This document shows positions 48,180 through 59,579 of a DNA stretch of 64,000 bases, piece by piece (position 1 is the stretch's first letter; each line of letters starts with the position of its first letter). Source of the DNA: Mycobacterium mantenii (lineage in GTDB: Bacteria > Actinomycetota > Actinomycetes > Mycobacteriales > Mycobacteriaceae); assembly GCF_010731775.1 (NCBI RefSeq), contig NZ_AP022590.1, positions 5,270,001 through 5,334,000 on the forward strand. Direction: 5' to 3'. The position numbers were made by a program, and so were the translations under genes. A model generated the notes under the pieces. The model was not told the DNA's origin. It saw nothing but the letters and a program-made list of their open reading frames with translations, and ran no database searches.

Positions 48180-48599
48180 TCAAGCCAACAGCGGTTTCAG
48201 CGCGGACCGCAGGTCGGCGGCGCTGGGCACTCCGGAGGTGCGGTATCGCTGCCGACCGTCGAGGTCGAAGATCAACGTGGTGGGCAGGGACAGGACCGAA
48301 TACCGGCGTGCGGTCTCCGGATTGGCGTCGAGGTCGACCTCGACGTGGGCCACATCGCCCAGGTCGTCGCAGACCTGTTCGATGACCCGGCGGACCCGAT
48401 CACATGGTCCGCACCAGGGGGCGCTGAAATGAACCACGGTCGGCCCGGTGTCGGAGAGCCCCAGCGCCGCGATGTCGGCGTCGGTGTCGCGGTCCGGCCG
48501 CGAATCGATTTCCCGGATGCTTCCGGAGCGACGGGTCAGCAACCACCCGGCCAGGGTTGCGGCGGCGAGCACCGCGACGGTCACGACGATGACGGTCAT
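48180..48599 (-). CDS. thiX: Membrane-anchored thioredoxin-like protein
   Basis: A 139-residue thioredoxin-fold protein (Rv0816c). An N-terminal hydrophobic helix (VIVVTVAVLAAATLAGWL) anchors it, and the active site is WCGPC with Cys63 and Cys66. The cis-proline loop is SLPTTLI. It probably faces outward and reduces or exchanges thiols at the membrane. The ATG overlaps the lmeA stop (ATGA). The polycysteine leader follows. Confidence 0.9.
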   Translation of the reverse strand: MTVIVVTVAVLAAATLAGWLLTRRSGSIREIDSRPDRDTDADIAALGLSDTGPTVVHFSAPWCGPCDRVRRVIEQVCDDLGDVAHVEVDLDANPETARRYSVLSLPTTLIFDLDGRQRYRTSGVPSAADLRSALKPLLA

Positions 48600-49465
48600 G
48601 ACTGCTTGAACGCCTCGAGGGTCACGGTTACTCCATGGGTGATGCCCTCGATGATCACGTCGGATCCCCGCGCCCCCTCGGTGGTCGGTGCGACACCGAA
48701 GGGCAGCCGTTGGTTGGGCAGCCGTCCGCTGAAGGCGTGCAGCACGGCGTCGTGCTTGTCCGCCGGCACGGTCTGGTTGGCGGTGTCGGATCCGGTGAGG
48801 ACGCCGGTCGGGGTGAAAACCAGCGTCGCCGGGTCATCCGGGGCGATCGAGAGGTCAACCGAGACGCTGACCCGGCGATCGAAGCCCGCCGATCTGGGTG
48901 TCCCGGTGAACACCAGCCCGTGGCTGTCCGAGATGCCCGATGCGGTGACGCCGCCGGTGGAGGTGTTGGTTTCCTTGGGCGGTGCCTCCACCATCAGGTC
49001 GCTGACGCCCATGAACCGGCCCAGGTGCGTCGAGTCGACGATGATCCGGCTCTCCAGCCTGCCCACCGCGAGCTTTGCATCCGGGCTGATCAGCCACGAT
49101 GCCTGGGCCAGGTCCACCGCGTACATCGTGGCCTCCAGGGTGGCCCGGCCGGTCATCGCGTGGTCGACGGCGTTGGCCTTGATCTCCACCTGGCTGTAGT
49201 TGCCCCGCATCGCCTGCGGAAGGAAGGGGAAGGCCACGATGGCCACGAACGGATCGGTGCCGAGCTTGGCCGCTTTCCGGACACTTGACGACAGCCGGTA
49301 TTCGGCATAGATGCTGGTCCCGTAGTCGAAACCAATCGCGCCCAGGGCCAGGACCGCAACCAGGATCGCCGTCGCGGTCACAGCAGTCAGCACCTTGCGC
49401 ACCCGCACATTGTGGCCTAACGCCCAGGAGTCCGTCGCCGCCGGATCGGTCGTGGCGGGGCTCAC
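48596..49465 (-). CDS. lmeA: LmeA-like lipomannan elongation factor (DUF2993)
   Basis: A 289-residue periplasmic/membrane-associated protein of the DUF2993 family, matching Rv0817c, whose M. smegmatis counterpart LmeA is needed for full-length mannan in lipomannan/LAM. An N-terminal membrane helix (VLTAVTATAILVAVLALGAIGF, about 25-46) is followed by a lipid-binding-like beta-rich domain. The start is a GTG at 49465; internal starts remain possible. It is divergent from glnR and translationally coupled to thiX. Confidence 0.85.
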   Translation of the reverse strand: MSPATTDPAATDSWALGHNVRVRKVLTAVTATAILVAVLALGAIGFDYGTSIYAEYRLSSSVRKAAKLGTDPFVAIVAFPFLPQAMRGNYSQVEIKANAVDHAMTGRATLEATMYAVDLAQASWLISPDAKLAVGRLESRIIVDSTHLGRFMGVSDLMVEAPPKETNTSTGGVTASGISDSHGLVFTGTPRSAGFDRRVSVSVDLSIAPDDPATLVFTPTGVLTGSDTANQTVPADKHDAVLHAFSGRLPNQRLPFGVAPTTEGARGSDVIIEGITHGVTVTLEAFKQS

Positions 49466-49490
49466 ACTGGTCTGTCTGCCACGCGAAAAA

Positions 49491-49523
49491 ACCAGGTGAC
49501 ACGTTATCGTTAGGTGACCTGGT
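49491..49523. promoter_or_regulatory. Inverted repeat in the lmeA/glnR divergent region
   Basis: ACCAGGT (49491-49497) and ACCTGGT (49517-49523) are perfect inverted 7-bp arms. The element also contains a direct repeat AGGTGAC and a compact AGGT-G-ACCT palindrome at the right end. It sits 62 bp before the glnR start and 25 bp from the lmeA start. A regulatory site is likely; the binding protein is unknown, and GlnR autoregulation is only a guess. Confidence 0.4.
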
Positions 49524-49536
49524 AACTAACGCTTAA

Positions 49537-51294
<1,758 letters not shown>

Positions 51295-51427
51295 CCGCGG
51301 GTACGAGGCGTATTCAACCAGGTCGTTAATCTGGTCGTGGCCACAACGACGTGGCTGTGGGCCGCGTCGGCGCATACTTTCGCCCGGACTTGGCAACCTC
51401 ACAGGAGGAGAGGCCGGCGGCGCCCAC

Positions 51428-52585
51428 ATGCGTTCGCGACGCGTCAAGAAAGCGAGATCGGTGAGGCTCGACAGGCAGGGCAGGGCGCTAGCCGCCGTGG
51501 CGTTGGCAACAACACTGGGCGCCGGCACGCTGACTGCCTGCGGTAGCGACGAGAACCGCCGCGGGCCCGCGCCGCCCAGCGTCTCCGCGGCCACCGGAAC
51601 GGCGGGGTGTGGCGGCAAGGACAAGCTGACGGCGGAGGGTTCCACCGCGCAGGAGAACGCGATCACGGTGTTCAACCGGGTCTGGGGCCAGTACTGCCCG
51701 GGCAAGGCTCTGGCCTACAACCCGACCGGGTCGGGCGCCGGCCGCGAGCAATTCATCGCCGGACACGTCGATTTCGCCGGCGCGGACTCCCCCTTGGTCG
51801 CGGACCAGATCGGCCCGGCCGCCAAACGCTGCGACGGGAACCCGGCGTGGGACTTGCCGCTGGTCTTCGGGCCGATCGCGATCGCCTACAACCTGCCCGG
51901 AAATCCGGCCCTGGTGCTCAACAGCGATGCCCTGGCCAAGATCTTCAGCGGCAAGATAACCCGGTGGAACGACCCGATCCTGGCGGCCCTGAACCCGGGT
52001 GCGGCGCTACCCGACACCAAGATCACCCCGATCTACCGCACCGACTCGTCGGGAACCACCGACAACGTGCAGAAGTATCTGACCGCCGCCGCGCCGCAGA
52101 GTTGGGCCAAAGGAGTCGGGACGGAATTCCAGGGGGGCGTCGGCGAGGGTGCCGAGAAGTCGGCCGGCGTCGTTCAGGCGGTGCGCGCCACCCCGGGCAG
52201 CGTGGGCTACGTCGAGAAGGGCTTCGCCGACCAGGCCGCCATGCCCTACGCGAAGATCGCGACCCGCGGGGGCGTGATTCCGCTGACCAACGACACGGCC
52301 GGAAACGCCGTAAAGGCGGCAACATTCCTCGCCGAGGGCGACGACTTGGTGCTCGACCTCAAGGCCATGTACAGCTCCGAGGAGCCGGACGTCTACCCGT
52401 TGGTGCTGGTCACCTACGAGATCGTGTGCTCCAAGGGTTACGACGCGCAGACCTCGGCGGCCATCAAATCGTTCCTCGCCGTAGCCGCTAACAACGCGCA
52501 GGGCGAGCTTTCCTCGGCCGGCTACGTGCCGCTGCCCGATAAGGTCAGGGAGCGACTGGTCAGCGCGATCAATGCGTTGCAGTAA
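51428..52585 (+). CDS. pstS: Phosphate-binding lipoprotein PstS
   Basis: A 385-residue periplasmic phosphate receptor anchored as a lipoprotein: hydrophobic signal LAAVALATTLGAGTLTAC with the lipobox cysteine. The phosphate-binding loops are visible in EGSTAQENA, GTGSG-like NPTGSGAGREQF, and YRTDSSGTTDNVQ. The ATG at 51428 is possible; a GTG at 51461 in frame would give a signal peptide of more usual length. It heads a complete pstSCAB operon after mshD. M. tuberculosis keeps only the ATPase gene (phoT) at this position. Confidence 0.92.
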   Translation: MRSRRVKKARSVRLDRQGRALAAVALATTLGAGTLTACGSDENRRGPAPPSVSAATGTAGCGGKDKLTAEGSTAQENAITVFNRVWGQYCPGKALAYNPTGSGAGREQFIAGHVDFAGADSPLVADQIGPAAKRCDGNPAWDLPLVFGPIAIAYNLPGNPALVLNSDALAKIFSGKITRWNDPILAALNPGAALPDTKITPIYRTDSSGTTDNVQKYLTAAAPQSWAKGVGTEFQGGVGEGAEKSAGVVQAVRATPGSVGYVEKGFADQAAMPYAKIATRGGVIPLTNDTAGNAVKAATFLAEGDDLVLDLKAMYSSEEPDVYPLVLVTYEIVCSKGYDAQTSAAIKSFLAVAANNAQGELSSAGYVPLPDKVRERLVSAINALQ

Positions 52586-52636
52586 CGAATTGAATCGGGT
52601 GTCAAGGAGCGACAGCAGAACTGTGGCGGGATCCCA

Positions 52637-53671
52637 GTGACAACGCCGAATCCCACCGACGCGGGTTCGGGTGCGGTGGTCGCCGCGCCGTTCCCGGGGT
52701 CGCCGGCAACACCCACCAGCCCCTGGGGGCAGGGGCGACCGCATGTCGCGGACCGGATATTTCGCTGGCTCGCGCAGTCGTCGGGAGTGTTCATCGTCGT
52801 GGTGATCGCCGCGATCGCGGCCTTCCTGCTGGGCCGCGCGATACCGGCGCTGCAGCGCAATCGCGAGAACTTCTTCAGCTACGGCGGCAACTGGGTCACC
52901 ACCAACACCTCGGCGATGCACTTCGGGATTGCCAGCCTGCTGCCGGTCACTGTGTTCGTGTCGCTGTTCGCGCTGACGCTGGCTATGCCGGTCGCGCTGG
53001 GCGTGGCCGTCTTCATCACCCAGTACGCACCGAGGCGGGTGGCCACACCGCTGGCGTATTCGGTCGACCTGCTGGCCGCGGTCCCGTCGATCATCTACGG
53101 GGCGTGGGGCCTGTACGTGTTGGCCCCGCAGCTGCGCCCTGTCGCCATCTGGCTCAACCGGTCCCTGGGCTGGTGTTTCCTGTTCGCCAGTGGCAACGCG
53201 TCGGCCGCTGGTGGCGGCACCATCTTCACCGGCGGGATCGTCCTGGCGGTGATGATTCTGCCAATCATCACCGCGGTCACCCGGGAGGTGTTCGTCCAGA
53301 CACCGCAGGATCAGATCGAGGCCGTGCTGGCGCTCGGCGCCACCCGTTGGGAAGTTGTCAAGACCGTTACGCTGCCGTTCGGCCGGTCGGGGTATGTCAG
53401 CGGCTCGATGCTGGGGCTGGGCCGCGCCCTGGGCGAGACGGTCGCGCTTTTGATCATCTTGCGGGGCACCCAGTCGGCGTTCGGCTGGTCGCTGTTCGAC
53501 GGCGGCTCGACCTTCGCTACCAAGATCGCCGGGGCCGCGGCCCAATTCAACGATCCGTACCAAGCCGGCGCGTACATCGCCGCCGGGCTGACGCTCTTCG
53601 TGGTCACCTTCGTGGTCGACGCCATGGCCCGGGGAGCCGTCGCCGGGACGGGCCGAAAGGGCGTCCGATGA
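52637..53671 (+). CDS. pstC: Phosphate ABC transporter permease PstC
   Basis: A 344-residue permease with six predicted helices after a long polar N-terminus. The EAA loop reads LALGATRWEVVKTVTLP, the contact with PstB. The GTG start lies 51 bp after pstS. The stop overlaps the pstA ATG (ATGA). Confidence 0.93.
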   Translation: MTTPNPTDAGSGAVVAAPFPGSPATPTSPWGQGRPHVADRIFRWLAQSSGVFIVVVIAAIAAFLLGRAIPALQRNRENFFSYGGNWVTTNTSAMHFGIASLLPVTVFVSLFALTLAMPVALGVAVFITQYAPRRVATPLAYSVDLLAAVPSIIYGAWGLYVLAPQLRPVAIWLNRSLGWCFLFASGNASAAGGGTIFTGGIVLAVMILPIITAVTREVFVQTPQDQIEAVLALGATRWEVVKTVTLPFGRSGYVSGSMLGLGRALGETVALLIILRGTQSAFGWSLFDGGSTFATKIAGAAAQFNDPYQAGAYIAAGLTLFVVTFVVDAMARGAVAGTGRKGVR

Positions 53672-54582
53672 CGTCGATGCTGGACCGCCCACTCAAGTCG
53701 CGGACTTTCTCACCGCTCAGCCGCCGCCGCCGCGTCACGAATTGCGTTGCCACCGGACTGGTTTCGCTGTCGTTGCTTATCGCTGTGACTCCGTTGGTGA
53801 TGGTGCTGTGGTCGGTGGTCGCCAAGGGATTCAAGGCGATCGCGTCGACGGTGTGGTGGTCGCACTCGCAGGCGGGGATGACGGCATTCGTGACCGGGGG
53901 CGGCGCCTACCACGCGCTGGTCGGCACCGTGCTGCAGGGACTGGTATGCGCCGTCATCTCGATCCCGCTTGGCCTCATGGTCGCGATCTATCTGGTCGAA
54001 TACGGTGGCGGCACCGCGTTGGGCAGGCTGGCCTCCTTCATGGTCGACATCCTGAGCGGAGTGCCATCGATCGTGGCGGCGCTGTTCATCTATGCGCTGT
54101 GCGTGGCCACGCTGGGTCTTCCACGGTCGCAGTTCGCGGTGTCGCTGGCGCTGGTCTTGTTGATGCTGCCGGTGATCGTGCGCGCCACCGAGGAAATGCT
54201 GCGGATCGTGCCGGTGGATCTTCGCGAGGCCAGTTACGCGCTGGGCATCACCAAGTGGAAGACCATCACCCGGGTGGTCATCCCCACCGGGCTATCCGGC
54301 ATCGTCACCGGGATACTGCTGGCGATGGCCAGGGTGATGGGGGAGACGGCGCCGCTGCTGATCCTCGTGGGTTATGCACAGTCGATGAACTTTGACATCT
54401 TCAGCGGCTTCATGGGCACGCTACCTGGCATGATGTTCAATCAGACGTCGGCGGGCGCAAGCCTCAACCCCATCCCGACGGACCGGTTGTGGGGTGCCGC
54501 ACTAACCCTCATCCTGGTGATCGCCACCATTAACATCGCGGCCCGAGTGATAACCAGATTCCTCGGCGCCAGGAAGTCATAG
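53668..54582 (+). CDS. pstA: Phosphate ABC transporter permease PstA
   Basis: A 304-residue second permease subunit. The EAA loop is YALGITKWKTITRVVIP, and GVPSIVAALFIY and MGETAPLLIL are typical PstA segments. The ATG overlaps the pstC stop. A long open frame further upstream in the same reading frame lies inside pstC and is not used. Confidence 0.93.
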   Translation: MTSMLDRPLKSRTFSPLSRRRRVTNCVATGLVSLSLLIAVTPLVMVLWSVVAKGFKAIASTVWWSHSQAGMTAFVTGGGAYHALVGTVLQGLVCAVISIPLGLMVAIYLVEYGGGTALGRLASFMVDILSGVPSIVAALFIYALCVATLGLPRSQFAVSLALVLLMLPVIVRATEEMLRIVPVDLREASYALGITKWKTITRVVIPTGLSGIVTGILLAMARVMGETAPLLILVGYAQSMNFDIFSGFMGTLPGMMFNQTSAGASLNPIPTDRLWGAALTLILVIATINIAARVITRFLGARKS

Positions 54583-54595
54583 GCAGGAGCACTAA

Positions 54596-55372
54596 GTGGC
54601 CAAACGGTTGGACCTCAAGGCCGTCAACATCTATTACGGCGCGTTTCACGCGGTCGCGGATGTGACGCTGTCGGTTCTGCCCCGCAGTGTGACGGCGTTC
54701 ATCGGTCCGTCGGGTTGCGGCAAGACAACGGTGCTGCGCACGCTCAACCGGATGCACGAGGTGGTGCCCGACGGGCGCGTCGAGGGCAGCGTGCTCCTCG
54801 ACGACGAAGACATCTATGGCCCAGGCGTCGACCCGGTCGGCGTCCGCCGGGCCATCGGGATGGTGTTCCAGCGCCCGAACCCGTTCCCCGCCATGTCGAT
54901 TCGCGACAACGTGGTGGCCGGCCTGAAGCTGCAGGGCGTGCGCAACCGCAAGGTCCTCAACGAGACGGCAGAGTACTCGCTGCGCGGGGCAAACCTGTGG
55001 GATGAGGTCAAGGACCGGTTGGACCGGCCCGGCGGCGGACTGTCCGGCGGGCAGCAGCAGCGCCTGTGCATCGCGCGGGCCATCGCCGTGCAACCCGATG
55101 TGCTGCTCATGGACGAGCCGTGTTCCGCGCTGGACCCCATCTCGACGATGGCCATCGAAGAGCTGATCAGTGAATTGAAGCAGGACTACACCATCGTCAT
55201 CGTCACCCACAACATGCAGCAGGCGGCCCGAGTCAGCGATTACACGGCGTTTTTCAACCTGGAGGCGGTCGGAAAACCGGGGCGCCTGATCGAGGTCGAC
55301 GACACCGAGAAGATCTTTTCCAACCCGACTCAGAAGGCGACCGAGGACTACATTTCCGGCCGGTTCGGCTAG
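54596..55372 (+). CDS. pstB: Phosphate ABC transporter ATPase PstB
   Basis: A 258-residue ATPase (PhoT in M. tuberculosis). Walker [10 protein letters not shown] is at 37-45, the signature is LSGGQQQR, Walker B is [12 protein letters not shown], and the switch histidine is in VTHNMQ. The GTG start follows AGGAGCAC. It is the last gene of pstSCAB; phoU is convergent 26 bp away. Confidence 0.95.
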   Translation: MAKRLDLKAVNIYYGAFHAVADVTLSVLPRSVTAFIGPSGCGKTTVLRTLNRMHEVVPDGRVEGSVLLDDEDIYGPGVDPVGVRRAIGMVFQRPNPFPAMSIRDNVVAGLKLQGVRNRKVLNETAEYSLRGANLWDEVKDRLDRPGGGLSGGQQQRLCIARAIAVQPDVLLMDEPCSALDPISTMAIEELISELKQDYTIVIVTHNMQQAARVSDYTAFFNLEAVGKPGRLIEVDDTEKIFSNPTQKATEDYISGRFG

Positions 55373-55398
55373 CGGGGGGCCGCGGGCGCGGTGTTCCC

Positions 55399-56067
55399 TT
55401 ACTGCGAAGCGGGTTTCGCGTCTTCCTCGGGCAGTTTGCCGGTCGCCTGGAAAATGACCCGGCGGGCCACCTCGACGGCGTGGTCTGCGAAGCGCTCGTA
55501 AAACCGGCCCAGCAACGTCACGTCGACGGCGGCTGCGACGCCGTGCTTCCATTCCCGGTCCATCAGCACCGAGAACAGATGCCGGTGGAGATCGTCCATG
55601 GCGTCGTCTTCTTCGCGAATCCGGGCGGCCTTCTCCGGGTCGCGCGACAACACCACCTCTTGGGCGCTGTTGCCCAATTCGACTGCAATGCTGCCCATTT
55701 CGGCGAAGTAGCCGTTGACCTCTTCGGGCAGTGCGTGCTGGGGATGGCGCCGGCGGGCGATCTTGGCGACGTGCAGCGCCAGCGCACCCATCCGGTCGAT
55801 GTCTGCCACCATCTGGATGGCACTCACTATGGCCCGCAGGTCACCGGCCACCGGTGCCTGTAATGCCAGCAGTACGAAGGCGCTTTCCTCGGCGCGCGCG
55901 CTGAGCGCGGCGATGGCTTCGTGATCGGAGATGACTTGTTCGGCTAGCACCAAGTCGGCCTGCAGCAGAGCCTGGGTGGCCCGCTCCATGGCGATTCCCG
56001 CCAAGCCGCACATCTCGCCGAGACGCTCCGACAACTCCGAGAGCTGCTCGTGGTAGGCGGTCCGCAT
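55399..56067 (-). CDS. phoY2: PhoU-type phosphate regulator
   Basis: A 222-residue all-helical protein with two PhoU repeats, each with the E(A)xxxD metal-binding pattern ([34 protein letters not shown]; and [12 protein letters not shown]). It links the Pst transporter with phosphate signalling and dampens the phosphate response; the M. tuberculosis PhoY2 is also tied to drug persistence. It is convergent with the pst operon rather than part of it. Confidence 0.92.
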   Translation of the reverse strand: MRTAYHEQLSELSERLGEMCGLAGIAMERATQALLQADLVLAEQVISDHEAIAALSARAEESAFVLLALQAPVAGDLRAIVSAIQMVADIDRMGALALHVAKIARRRHPQHALPEEVNGYFAEMGSIAVELGNSAQEVVLSRDPEKAARIREEDDAMDDLHRHLFSVLMDREWKHGVAAAVDVTLLGRFYERFADHAVEVARRVIFQATGKLPEEDAKPASQ

Positions 56068-56125
56068 ATCGTCAAGCGTACGGTCTTCCGGGCCCGAACG
56101 GGCGGCGGAGCGCCGTCAAAAGCGG

Positions 56126-58228
56126 TTACTCGCAGGTGGTGTCGGCCGCGTTGGTGACGGTCAGGTCCTCGGGCAGCTTGGCTGGTGCGTTGCTCGAGCC
56201 GCGTTCTATTTGCAGGCTGATCGACGAACCGCTGGGCGAGGGAGTGGTGACCGACTTGAAGTCGGGGCCCAACACCACCTGCACGACCTGCCCGTAGCCG
56301 GAAACCCGCTGGACTTTCGCATTGGCGAACGAGGACGCGACGGTGGCGGCGGCCTCTTCGTTTCCGGGCGAGAACAGCACCGTGGTCGCGCCCACCGAAC
56401 TCGGGTAGTCGTCGGGTGACATCACGTTGAAGCCGTCCCGCTTGAGCTGTGTTGTCGCGGTGGCCGCCAGACCGCTCTGGGTGGTCGCATTGGAAACCCG
56501 CACCGTCACCCCGCCGGGCGAGGTCGTCGTGACCTGCTCACGTTGCGCTTCCGGCGCCGGCGCCGGCGACTTCTTCGTGGTGGGCGCCTTCGACGGGCCC
56601 TTCGTCGGAGACGTACTCAAATTCTGTGCGTTCTGGTCGTTTTCCTCGGGCAGTGGATCATCGTTGATGACGGCATCGAACAGCGCCCGCATGTCGGCCA
56701 TCCGCGGTGGCTCGTCGCCGTTCTGGTCGGTCACCCCGGTGGGCACGGTGACGAACGTGACGTGCCCGGCCGCCATGCCCTGCAACGACTGACCGAGTTG
56801 CACCAGATCCTTGGACTTCACGTTGTCGACGACGGTGTCGCTGATGAACATGTTGACGACGTTGTTGAGCTTGTTGGGGTCCAGCAGCGTGTCTTCGGAG
56901 ATCAACGACCGCAGCAGTGACGACAAGAACAACTGCTGGCGTTTGATCCGGCCGTAATCGCCGTTGACCTCGGTGGTGACCTGGCGTGCCCGCACGTAGT
57001 TCAAGGCGGTGGAGCCGTCGAGGACCTGGCGTCCGCCGTGTTCGAGGACCGTTCCCAGCTCGTAGTCGTGCAGCGGCGTGCTCGAGCAGACCTCGACCCC
57101 GCCGAGCGCGTCGACCATTTTCGCGAAGCCGGAGAAGTCGACGGCGATGAAGCGGTTGATGCTCAAGCCGGACAGCTTCTGGATTTCCTTGACCAGACAC
57201 TTCGGACCGCCGAACGCGAACGCCGAGTTCAGCTTGGTCTCGGTGTAGATGGTCTTCGGGCCGTACGTCTTGGTCTTCGGGTCGTAGAGGGGCCCGTACT
57301 TGCCGGTTTGTGGGTTCCACGCTTCGCATTGCATGGGGGTGATCGCCAGGTCGCGGGGGAACGACACCGCCACCACGCGTTTGCGGTTCGCCGGGATGTT
57401 GACCAGCATGACCGTGTCCGAGCGTTCTCCGTCGGCGTCGTCGGTGGTACCGGCGCCCATGTTGGCGTTGTCGCCCAAGCGCGAGTCGAGACCGACGATC
57501 AAGAAGTCCTCGTCGCCGTTCTGTCCACTCGGATCGCGGATGTCGCTGGAGTTCTGGTCCAGCGCGCTGATCGTATTCAGCCGGGCGTTTTTCGACGTGC
57601 TCCATTGCCACGCCCCGCCGGTCATGGTCAGGGCCAGCACGGCAGCCAGGGCCGCCGTCGACCGCGCGGCCACCAGCAGCGGACGGCGCCGGCGGTTGGG
57701 CTTCTCCTCACCGGTGTCGACGGAGTCGGCGGCCGGGTCGTCCGGGTCGTCGTCGTTCGGATAGTCCGCGGCCTCGAGTGCGCGAAGCTCGGCGACGGCG
57801 TCCAGGGAGTAGGCCAGGTCGTCGATCACCTGTGTTTTCTGCAGCTCGATCGGCAAGGCCTGCTGCGCCCCAGACGGCTCGACGTCCGAACGGTCGGCCT
57901 CGTACGGCTCGTCCGCCGGACCCTCGGGAGCGGCGCGATGGTGAACGGGCCGGGCGGGGGCACCGATTTTGGCGATCAGATCGGCAACGCTGAGGCCCCC
58001 GCCGGTGTGACATCCGCCCTGCTCGGGCTCTACGGGCTCTACGGGCTCGATGCGCTCGATCGGGGCCTCGGGCTGCCATCGGTGCAGGCCGTCGTCGGCG
58101 GGCGGTTCGAAGAATCGCTCCCAGGGAGCCGCGCCCAACGGCGCGGGATTCGGCGCGATCGGGTGCGCGTGCGTCCCGCCCGGGCCGTGCCGACCATTAC
58201 GAGTGGCGTCGCTCTCGGCGTCACTCAT
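56126..58228 (-). CDS. LytR-CpsA-Psr (LCP) family cell-wall ligase
   Basis: A 700-residue membrane protein (Rv0822c type). A long acidic, disordered cytoplasmic N-terminus (1-185) precedes one membrane helix (about 188-208; STAALAAVLALTMTGGAW). The LCP domain (about 240-450) shows DTVMLVNIP, SFPRDLA, FAKMVDALGGVEV and LNYVRARQ. The C-terminal LytR_C domain (about 570-660) follows a Pro/Ser/Lys-rich linker. LCP enzymes transfer arabinogalactan or similar polymers onto peptidoglycan. It is unusually long at the N-terminus compared with Lcp1. Confidence 0.9.
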   Translation of the reverse strand: MSDAESDATRNGRHGPGGTHAHPIAPNPAPLGAAPWERFFEPPADDGLHRWQPEAPIERIEPVEPVEPEQGGCHTGGGLSVADLIAKIGAPARPVHHRAAPEGPADEPYEADRSDVEPSGAQQALPIELQKTQVIDDLAYSLDAVAELRALEAADYPNDDDPDDPAADSVDTGEEKPNRRRRPLLVAARSTAALAAVLALTMTGGAWQWSTSKNARLNTISALDQNSSDIRDPSGQNGDEDFLIVGLDSRLGDNANMGAGTTDDADGERSDTVMLVNIPANRKRVVAVSFPRDLAITPMQCEAWNPQTGKYGPLYDPKTKTYGPKTIYTETKLNSAFAFGGPKCLVKEIQKLSGLSINRFIAVDFSGFAKMVDALGGVEVCSSTPLHDYELGTVLEHGGRQVLDGSTALNYVRARQVTTEVNGDYGRIKRQQLFLSSLLRSLISEDTLLDPNKLNNVVNMFISDTVVDNVKSKDLVQLGQSLQGMAAGHVTFVTVPTGVTDQNGDEPPRMADMRALFDAVINDDPLPEENDQNAQNLSTSPTKGPSKAPTTKKSPAPAPEAQREQVTTTSPGGVTVRVSNATTQSGLAATATTQLKRDGFNVMSPDDYPSSVGATTVLFSPGNEEAAATVASSFANAKVQRVSGYGQVVQVVLGPDFKSVTTPSPSGSSISLQIERGSSNAPAKLPEDLTVTNAADTTCE

Positions 58229-58438
58229 GTCCTACCGGCCTCCGAAGCTCTGCTGCAGACGTCAGCGTGTCCCTGCGTAATGTCAGCGCAACGCTGCATT
58301 GTGGGCGCTGCGGCTCGTGCCAACCAGTTCTTGTCACCCCCGTGCAGCGGCACCGAACCCATCCGCTACCCGAGCGCGTGCAACAAAGCCCACATCGTAC
58401 TGAGTTATCGCTCCGGACGCGATTTCGAGACGCCCGGC

Positions 58439-59572
58439 TCAGCCTCCGGAGTGCATGACGTCGGCGCCCGCGGGCACCGTGCAGTCGTCGGGATCGGCCA
58501 GCCACCCCTCCGGCAGCACCACCCGCGCCGGGGAACCCTGCCGGCCGCGAGGGCCGGTCGCCTCGTCCGGGAACGGCACGGCGCCGTCCAACCGGTCGAG
58601 CAGGGAATCCAGCTCGTCGAGCGTCTTGACCATCGCCAGCGCCCGGCGCAGCTCGGAACCGGCCGGAAAACCGTGCAGGTACCAGCCGACGTGCTTGCGG
58701 ATGTCGCGCATGCCCTTGTCCTCGCCGAAGTGCGCGGCCAGCAGCTGCCCGTGCCGGCGGACGATGTCGGCGACCTCGCCCAGGGTGGGCGGCGTGGGCG
58801 GCGGGCCACCGGTGAATGCGGCCGACAGCTCGGCGAAAAGCCAGGGCCGCCCCAGGCAGCCGCGGCCGATGACGACTCCGTCGCATCCGGTGGTGGCCAT
58901 CATCGTCAGCGCGTCGCTGGCGTCGTAGATATCGCCGTTGCCGAGCACCGGGATCGTCTGCACATGCTCTTTGAGCCGGGCGATCTCTTTCCAGTCCGCG
59001 GTGCCGGAGTAGCGCTGCGCCGCCGTCCGGGCATGCAGCGCGACGGCCGCGGCCCCCTCGGCTTCGGCGATGCGCCCGGCATCGAGGTGCGTGTGGTGCT
59101 CGTCGTCGATGCCGATGCGGAACTTGACGGTCACTGGGATCTGTGTGCCCTCGGTACCGCGCACCGCCGCGGCGACGATCTGGCCGAACAGCCGCCGTTT
59201 GTAGGGCAGCGCCGATCCGCCGCCGCGTTTGGTCACCTTGGGCACCGGGCAGCCGAAGTTCATGTCGATGTGATCGGCCAAGCCCTCGTCGGCGATCATC
59301 TTGGCGGCCGCGTAGGTGGTCGCGGGGTCCACGGTATAGAGCTGCAGCGAGCGTGGCGACTCGTCGGGCGTGAACGTGGTCATGTGCATGGTGGCCGGAT
59401 GGCGCTCGACAAGCGCACGCGCCGTTACCATTTCGCAGACATACAGCCCGCTGACGGTGCCGGCCTTGGCTTGCTCCAGTTCGCGGCACAGCGTCCGGAA
59501 TGCAACGTTGGTCACGCCCGCCATCGGTGCCAGAACCACCGGGCTGGCGAGCGCGATGGAACCGATGCGCAC
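58439..59572 (-). CDS. dus: tRNA-dihydrouridine synthase DusB-like
   Basis: A 377-residue FMN enzyme (Rv0823c) reducing uridine to dihydrouridine in tRNA. It has LAPMAGVTNVAFR at the N-terminus, the catalytic Cys108 in MNFGCPVPKVTKRGGG, VTVKFRIG and VLGNGDIYD. A 210-bp gap separates it from the LCP gene downstream. It is 7 bp from the desA1 stop codon, so it probably lies on the desA1 transcript. Confidence 0.93.
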   Translation of the reverse strand: MRIGSIALASPVVLAPMAGVTNVAFRTLCRELEQAKAGTVSGLYVCEMVTARALVERHPATMHMTTFTPDESPRSLQLYTVDPATTYAAAKMIADEGLADHIDMNFGCPVPKVTKRGGGSALPYKRRLFGQIVAAAVRGTEGTQIPVTVKFRIGIDDEHHTHLDAGRIAEAEGAAAVALHARTAAQRYSGTADWKEIARLKEHVQTIPVLGNGDIYDASDALTMMATTGCDGVVIGRGCLGRPWLFAELSAAFTGGPPPTPPTLGEVADIVRRHGQLLAAHFGEDKGMRDIRKHVGWYLHGFPAGSELRRALAMVKTLDELDSLLDRLDGAVPFPDEATGPRGRQGSPARVVLPEGWLADPDDCTVPAGADVMHSGG

Positions 59573-59579
59573 CGCTTGG

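Noticed and set aside
51295..51427. Phosphate-response (RegX3-type) direct repeats before pstS
   Set aside because: I looked for tandem GTTCA-like repeats and saw only a weak ATTCAACC/GTTAATC similarity, not enough to call.
58261..58288. Two GTCAGCG copies 21 bp apart upstream of the LCP gene
   Set aside because: Only seven bases match, and no known site fits; this could be chance in GC-rich DNA.
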